This document shows, piece after piece, positions 60,283 to 64,000 of a stretch of DNA of 64,000 nt; within the stretch, counting starts at the first letter, position 1, and each line of letters starts with the position of its first letter. The DNA comes from Alkalibacillus aidingensis (GTDB taxonomy: Bacteria > Bacillota > Bacilli > Bacillales > Alkalibacillaceae). The translations under genes and the position numbers were made by a program. Location of the stretch: assembly GCF_014595945.1 (NCBI RefSeq), contig NZ_JABXWU010000007.1:49059-113058 (forward strand), read 5' to 3'. The notes beneath the pieces are model-generated. The model was not told the DNA's origin. It did not search any database and saw nothing but the letters and a program-made list of their open reading frames with translations.

Positions 60283-60285
60283 AAC

Positions 60286-60327
60286 AAAAAGGGGACTTAT
60301 CCTTGAATGTCTTCAAGAATAAGCCCC
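60286..60327 (-). terminator. HutP-controlled terminator in the hut operon
   Basis: On the minus strand GGGGCTTATTCTTGAAG pairs with CTTCAAGGATAAGTCCCC-type sequence (two mismatches) and is followed by a TTTTT run. It lies between hutP and hutH, where B. subtilis has the terminator that HutP overcomes in the presence of histidine and Mg2+. Confidence 0.88.
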
Positions 60328-60344
60328 CTATTATCTCATTGCTC
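60328..60344 (-). promoter_or_regulatory. Candidate HutP RNA-binding site
   Basis: The RNA reads GAGCAAUGAGAUAAUAG: three NAG triplets (GAG, GAG, UAG) each separated by four bases, the spacing known for HutP sites. It directly abuts the 5' side of the terminator stem. A second site, present in B. subtilis, was not clear. Confidence 0.7.
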
Positions 60345-60351
60345 TGGGCAT

Positions 60352-60801
60352 TTATATGTGGTTAATTCCTAAACCTGCCGTTTCATGCTCTAATCCTCGA
60401 ATAGGTGCACCGATTGTTCCGTATAACGCAACGGCAATCCATTCACCTTCTTCTCGATCTTCATACGGCTGACCACGAACCACAGCAAACCTTAACCCGA
60501 CTGTTCGCATGACATCACCTAATTGAACTTGACCTCTAGTGACCCCCTGTACAGCTTCCAAAATCGCATGATATAAAGCATGCATCTCTCGGTAAAGGTT
60601 TTCTTTAATTATTCCGTTTCGCTTAGCCGCTGTTTCAATCGCAGAAACAACCTTTTGTAAATCCATCGACCCTGTTTTTCCTAAACAGTAAGTATAGGAT
60701 GTTTTCTCCATTTGGGGTTTAAGCTCAGATAACTCGTCACTACTAGCTAAAACTAACTGTAGAGCTTTCTTCCCAATTCCGATCTCTGTTTGTTTACCCA
60801 T
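60352..60801 (-). CDS. hutP: Hut operon antiterminator HutP
   Basis: A small RNA-binding protein that, with histidine and Mg2+, binds hut mRNA and lets polymerase pass the terminator. The 149-residue chain matches the family throughout: [20 protein letters not shown], the metal/histidine-site H74 and H78 ([10 protein letters not shown]), GLRFAVVRG and the C-terminus [22 protein letters not shown] with H139. It is the first gene of hutP-H-U-I-G. The RBS is weak, as if HutP levels are kept low. Confidence 0.96.
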   Translation of the reverse strand: MGKQTEIGIGKKALQLVLASSDELSELKPQMEKTSYTYCLGKTGSMDLQKVVSAIETAAKRNGIIKENLYREMHALYHAILEAVQGVTRGQVQLGDVMRTVGLRFAVVRGQPYEDREEGEWIAVALYGTIGAPIRGLEHETAGLGINHI

Positions 60802-60836
60802 CTTGACACCATCAATCCTATTTAATAACTATCTAA

Positions 60837-60865
60837 ATTGTAAAACTTTTTTGACAATGTGTCAA
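60837..60865 (-). promoter_or_regulatory. hut operon sigma-A promoter with -35 palindrome
   Basis: The minus strand shows consensus TTGACA (60860-60865), a 17-nt spacer and TACAAT (60837-60842), with the start site about 30 nt before hutP. The -35 is half of a perfect palindrome, TTGACAATGTGTCAA (60851-60865), which could bind a dimeric regulator. Confidence 0.78.
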
Positions 60866-60877
60866 TAACTTGTAAAA

Positions 60878-61405
60878 TTATGATCGACCAGTTGGATCCC
60901 ACGGGAAGCCAGCACCAAACTTCTTAGCTAGCGTTTTAGACTCCTCACGACGTTTTTTACGATAAACTGCACGTTCTTCTGCTCCTTGGTTTAACCACTT
61001 TTCTTCCTCAGACTCTGGGTAGACAGACGGCACTTGAGTTGGCTTTCCATTCTCATCTACAGCTACCATGGTTAGAAAGGCGGTTGTACATACCTTACGC
61101 TCACCTTTGATCAGATCTTCAGTAATCGCTTTAACGAACACTTCCATAGATGTATTGTGTGTCCAAGTGACAAATGCTTCTAAACAAATCGTGTCGCCTT
61201 CTTTTACAGGAGCTAGAAAGTCAACTGAATCTGTTGATGCCGTAACAACCGGCATTCTCGCATGTCTTGTTGCAGCGATAGCTGCTACATCATCCATATA
61301 TGCCATTAGTTGACCACCAAATAATGTCCCATGACTATTTGTGTCTGGTGGTAGGACGTGTGAATTTTTAACCGTTAACGAATGTATACATGGCTTTGCT
61401 TCCAT
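60878..61405 (-). CDS. Acyl-CoA thioesterase (YkhA-like hotdog protein)
   Basis: It hydrolyses acyl-CoA to free acid and CoA. The 175-residue single hotdog domain has the catalytic region NSHGTLFGGQLMAYMDD with Asp38/39 and the strand TASTDSVDFLAPVKEGD. A charged C-terminal tail (KKRREESKTLAKKF) is typical of this BFIT/YkhA group. GAGGTGA precedes the ATG. It lies just upstream of the hut operon but has its own promoter separation, and the two are probably unrelated in function. Confidence 0.9.
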   Translation of the reverse strand: MEAKPCIHSLTVKNSHVLPPDTNSHGTLFGGQLMAYMDDVAAIAATRHARMPVVTASTDSVDFLAPVKEGDTICLEAFVTWTHNTSMEVFVKAITEDLIKGERKVCTTAFLTMVAVDENGKPTQVPSVYPESEEEKWLNQGAEERAVYRKKRREESKTLAKKFGAGFPWDPTGRS

Positions 61406-61465
61406 CGTTTCACCTCTTCATTTTTGCTAATAGTATACCATTCAACCTGGGTCTTTACACAAGAA

Positions 61466-61495
61466 AAAAGAAGCTCACAATACTGCAAGCTTCTT
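61466..61495 (-). terminator. Terminator after the BCCT gene
   Basis: AAGAAGCT and AGCTTCTT pair around a 12-nt loop, and a six-T run follows on the minus strand, 11 nt past the stop. Confidence 0.88.
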
Positions 61496-61505
61496 TCCTG
61501 ACCTT

Positions 61506-63071
61506 TTACTCATCTTTCTTTTTAATTCCTTGTTCTTCTGCTAATCGCTTAGCAATTTTAACCGAATCCCAAACCGGTGGTAATAACAAGATGGAAACAG
61601 GTACAGCTGAAACAACGATGAAGTTTTGTAATAAACCAATACTGTCACCACTTCCATCACCGATCGCAATTAAAGTTGCTGCAACAGCACCAAAAATTAA
61701 CGCCCAGAATACACGGACATACTTACTTGGGTCATCATTACCCGTAATCGATACGGCTGATGCATAGGACATAGAGTCTGTTGTTGTAGCTACGAAGACA
61801 ACTGTAACGATTAAGAAACCAAACGCTAGTATCGTACCAAGTGGTAAACCGTCTAAAATAGCGGCTACAGCTGCCTCTTGACCGACTTCAGCCAGTGGCC
61901 CGGAAATGCTTTCTGGATTTTGGATTTCTAACCAAATTCCCGTACCACCAATCGTGGCGAACCAGAAGTTACTGACAAGTGGTGCCATGATCGCAACTGC
62001 AATCACTAGTTCACGAATCGTACGACCTCTTGAAATACGAGTAATAAAGATCGCCATCATTGGACCGAAACCAATGAACCAACCCCAGAAGAAAATGGTC
62101 CACCAACCAAGCCACGCTTCATCACCACGTGTTAAACTCATCATTAAGTAATTTTGCATTTGAAATGCTTCTGCTGCGACAAAAGCATCTAAAATAAACA
62201 TTGTTGGACCAACGATTAAGATGATGACCATAAGGACAATTGCGAATCCAACGTTAAATCGACTTAAGATCTGAATACCTTTATCCACACCTGTAACAGC
62301 GGAAATAGATGCGACAATAACTAAAATAATAATGAACGACAATTGTGTAAATAAATTACTAGGTATTCCGAATAAGTTTTCAAACGCATATGCTGCCTGA
62401 ATCCCCAGGAAACCAATCGCACCAATCGTACCCGCAGCAACGGCGATAATTGAGGTAATATCAGCTAAAGCACCCCAAACGTTAAAGCGTCTGTACACTT
62501 TATCACCAAGTAAAGGATAAAGAATTGTTCTTGGCTTTAATGGCATGCCTTTATGATAGTGAGCATACATTAATACGATTGTAGAAACTGTACCAAGAAT
62601 CGCCCAAGCTGAGAATCCCCAGTGGAAGAATGCTTGTGATAGACCAGGTACAACCCGATCCCATGTGTCCATTCCTTCAGTTGCAAACAACGGTGGAGTC
62701 GTCATAAAGTGTTCCATCGGTTCACCTGCTGCCCAGAACACACCACCACTTGCCAGCAAGGTTGTTGCAATCATAGCAATCCATCGGAAATTACTATACT
62801 GTGGCTCGTCTTTTTTACCTAAACGAACACGTCCATAACGTGAAAACATCAAAATTAAACTAACAATTAACGTTGCTAGCATAAGTAACTGCCAAAATAA
62901 TCCAAACCACTCGACTGAAAAATCAAATGATGTCGCTACAGCCTCGGCTGCAAAATCCGGAGTGAAGAATGCTAGTACTAAGAATAATACTAAAAATCCT
63001 CCACTAATTATAAAGGGTCCCCATTGAGTCCCTGTACCTAAATACTCATCGGTATAATACTTCTTCTTCAT
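61506..63071 (-). CDS. BCCT family transporter (betaine/carnitine/choline type)
   Basis: A secondary carrier for quaternary amines or similar osmolytes, usually Na+-driven. The 521-residue protein has twelve membrane helices and the BCCT hallmarks FWAAGEPMEHF (112-122) and ISRGRTIREL (346-355). In the substrate box before the latter, the sequence is FFWGWFIGFGPMM (327-339). BetP/OpuD-type glycine betaine carriers have WAWWISW, so two tryptophans are Phe here (332, 335) and the substrate may not be betaine. GGGAGG precedes the ATG. Role in osmotic stress is plausible. Confidence 0.9.
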   Translation of the reverse strand: MKKKYYTDEYLGTGTQWGPFIISGGFLVLFLVLAFFTPDFAAEAVATSFDFSVEWFGLFWQLLMLATLIVSLILMFSRYGRVRLGKKDEPQYSNFRWIAMIATTLLASGGVFWAAGEPMEHFMTTPPLFATEGMDTWDRVVPGLSQAFFHWGFSAWAILGTVSTIVLMYAHYHKGMPLKPRTILYPLLGDKVYRRFNVWGALADITSIIAVAAGTIGAIGFLGIQAAYAFENLFGIPSNLFTQLSFIIILVIVASISAVTGVDKGIQILSRFNVGFAIVLMVIILIVGPTMFILDAFVAAEAFQMQNYLMMSLTRGDEAWLGWWTIFFWGWFIGFGPMMAIFITRISRGRTIRELVIAVAIMAPLVSNFWFATIGGTGIWLEIQNPESISGPLAEVGQEAAVAAILDGLPLGTILAFGFLIVTVVFVATTTDSMSYASAVSITGNDDPSKYVRVFWALIFGAVAATLIAIGDGSGDSIGLLQNFIVVSAVPVSILLLPPVWDSVKIAKRLAEEQGIKKKDE

Positions 63072-63345
63072 TCTTTTCCTCCCATTTGTAAAGAAACTTT
63101 TTAATCAATAATGTGCGAGTTGACTAAATCAACCTCTTACTCCCTTCGTAAGCTTTTTGCACAATTAGCTTTAAATTTTAGATAAAAAGTTGATGTTAGT
63201 CAAAAAGCTATTTAAGTACAATCTAGCAAGAATTTTAAGAATTTTAGAGTGATTTTATTCTTAGATATGCATTCCCATTAAATTTGGCTTTCAATCATGT
63301 TATTTGCAACTTTTCTATTTTTATAAGTATTTGTTATAGAGGATT
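63072..63345. other. Divergent intergenic region, BCCT/TPR genes
   Basis: Left part of a 351-bp gap. It holds the leftward BCCT promoter, which I could not pin down, and no gene or strong hairpin. Confidence 0.4.
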
Positions 63346-63374
63346 TGCCTATTGATGTAAAATCCTTTAAAATT
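63346..63374 (+). promoter_or_regulatory. Possible sigma-A promoter of the TPR gene
   Basis: TTGCCT (63346-63351), a 17-nt spacer and TAAAAT (63369-63374) lie 48 nt before the start codon. Neither hexamer is consensus, but spacing is ideal. Confidence 0.45.
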
Positions 63375-63422
63375 TGAAGCGAAATTTAGTTACTAATTCG
63401 ATGTTTTAAAAGGAGATCAGCT

Positions 63423-63905
63423 ATGGCTAACTTGAAAGAAATTAAAGCTCTTAAAGAAAAAGGGAGCTGGTCAGAAGCTCAATCTAACATACTAAAACTG
63501 GTTGAGGAAAACCCTAATGACTTCGAAGCTTTCCTGGAAGCTGGTTTAATTCATGAGAAGCTTGAGATGATACCTCAGGCGATTACTTATTATCAAAAAG
63601 CCTTAGAATTAGATGCTGATGAAATGATCCGTCAACATACGCTATTACAGCTTGGCATATCTTACCGTGCTGTTGGACTTTACGAACAAGCACGAGAAAC
63701 ACTTGAAATTGGTATGAGTGAATTCCCAAGCGACCATCGTTTTTATGTATACTTTGCGATGACACTTTACAATTTAGGTGATGCTGATCTAGCAATGGAG
63801 ATTATTTTAAACAAGTTGCTGGAAACTACCGAAGATCAACAGCTACTAAGTCATCGTGAGCTAATTGAATTTTATGCAAGCTGTTTAGATGAGACATTTA
63901 ACTAA
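63423..63905 (+). CDS. TPR repeat protein
   Basis: A 160-residue cytoplasmic protein made of about four tetratricopeptide-like helical hairpins; the clearest spans 35-67 (AFLEAGLIHEKLEMIPQAITYYQKALELD), followed by LLQLGISYRAVGLYEQARETLEIGM. Such proteins act as protein-protein adaptors; no partner can be named. AAAAGGAGAT precedes the ATG. It points away from the BCCT gene and is the last gene before the window edge. Confidence 0.85.
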   Translation: MANLKEIKALKEKGSWSEAQSNILKLVEENPNDFEAFLEAGLIHEKLEMIPQAITYYQKALELDADEMIRQHTLLQLGISYRAVGLYEQARETLEIGMSEFPSDHRFYVYFAMTLYNLGDADLAMEIILNKLLETTEDQQLLSHRELIEFYASCLDETFN

Positions 63906-64000
63906 TTCAAAAGAAAACCAACCGAGGTAGTAGACTGACATAGCGAAATGAGACAAAGATAAAACACCTTCTTAGGCTGCTTTTACTCCGAAATTAATTG

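Overview
The window is a chromosomal stretch of a low-GC, Gram-positive, Bacillus-like bacterium, most likely a halophilic or halotolerant member of the Bacillaceae. The reasons are the gene order (rpoE-pyrG-spo0F position-fbaA-tal-murA-glpX-rho, argS-ywiB, pbpG, ywhD, ywdI/ywdK, fadF next to a ywjE-type cardiolipin synthase), strong AGGAGG-type ribosome binding sites with several GTG/TTG starts, very acidic linkers in the exported lipoproteins, and many sodium- or osmolyte-linked transporters (NSS, CPA1, TRAP, BCCT). No rRNA, tRNA, CRISPR, prophage or transposase gene was seen. Genus assignment is an inference.

Layout, left to right. 1-7.9 kb: housekeeping genes on the minus strand, ending in rho (cut by the window edge). 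pyrG has a recognisable CTP-sensing leader: a promoter starting at GGGC followed by a terminator with a GCUCCC 5' arm. 8-26.4 kb: a fatty/branched acyl-CoA block (thiolase, 3-hydroxyacyl-CoA dehydrogenase, two acyl-CoA dehydrogenases, MeaB GTPase, TetR regulator, fused isobutyryl-CoA mutase IcmF), an oligopeptide ABC transporter and the ETF:quinone oxidoreductase FadF. Two FadR-type palindromes, at the thiolase and fadF promoters, tie the block into one likely regulon run by the local TetR protein. 26.5-41.5 kb: cardiolipin synthase, a PAS-GGDEF-EAL protein, argS-ywiB, a class A PBP, YwhD, small conserved proteins, an NSS transporter, YjiH and an XRE/TPR peptide-sensor-like regulator behind an M29 aminopeptidase. 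42.9-52.8 kb: a tandem P-loop protein, TerC, a TRAP transporter, a Na+/H+ antiporter and a lipM-lipA pair. 52.8-54.1 kb: a repeat-rich intergenic zone. 54.7-60.8 kb: a complete hutP-H-U-I-G histidine-degradation operon with a HutP antitermination site. 60.9-64 kb: an acyl-CoA thioesterase, a BCCT carrier and a TPR protein.

The least explained parts are non-coding. Two tandem arrays (about 13.03-13.27 and 27.88-28.38 kb) share a 21-nt unit built on TCCGACTGTC and are GC-rich in a low-GC background. A family of palindromic elements at 52.8-53.9 kb shares a conserved core, but each copy has its own self-complementary outer arms. A diverged half-copy of it forms the hutP-hutH spacer, including the hutH ribosome binding site. 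Small candidate genes not in any known family were seen at 38.4 kb and 48.6 kb.
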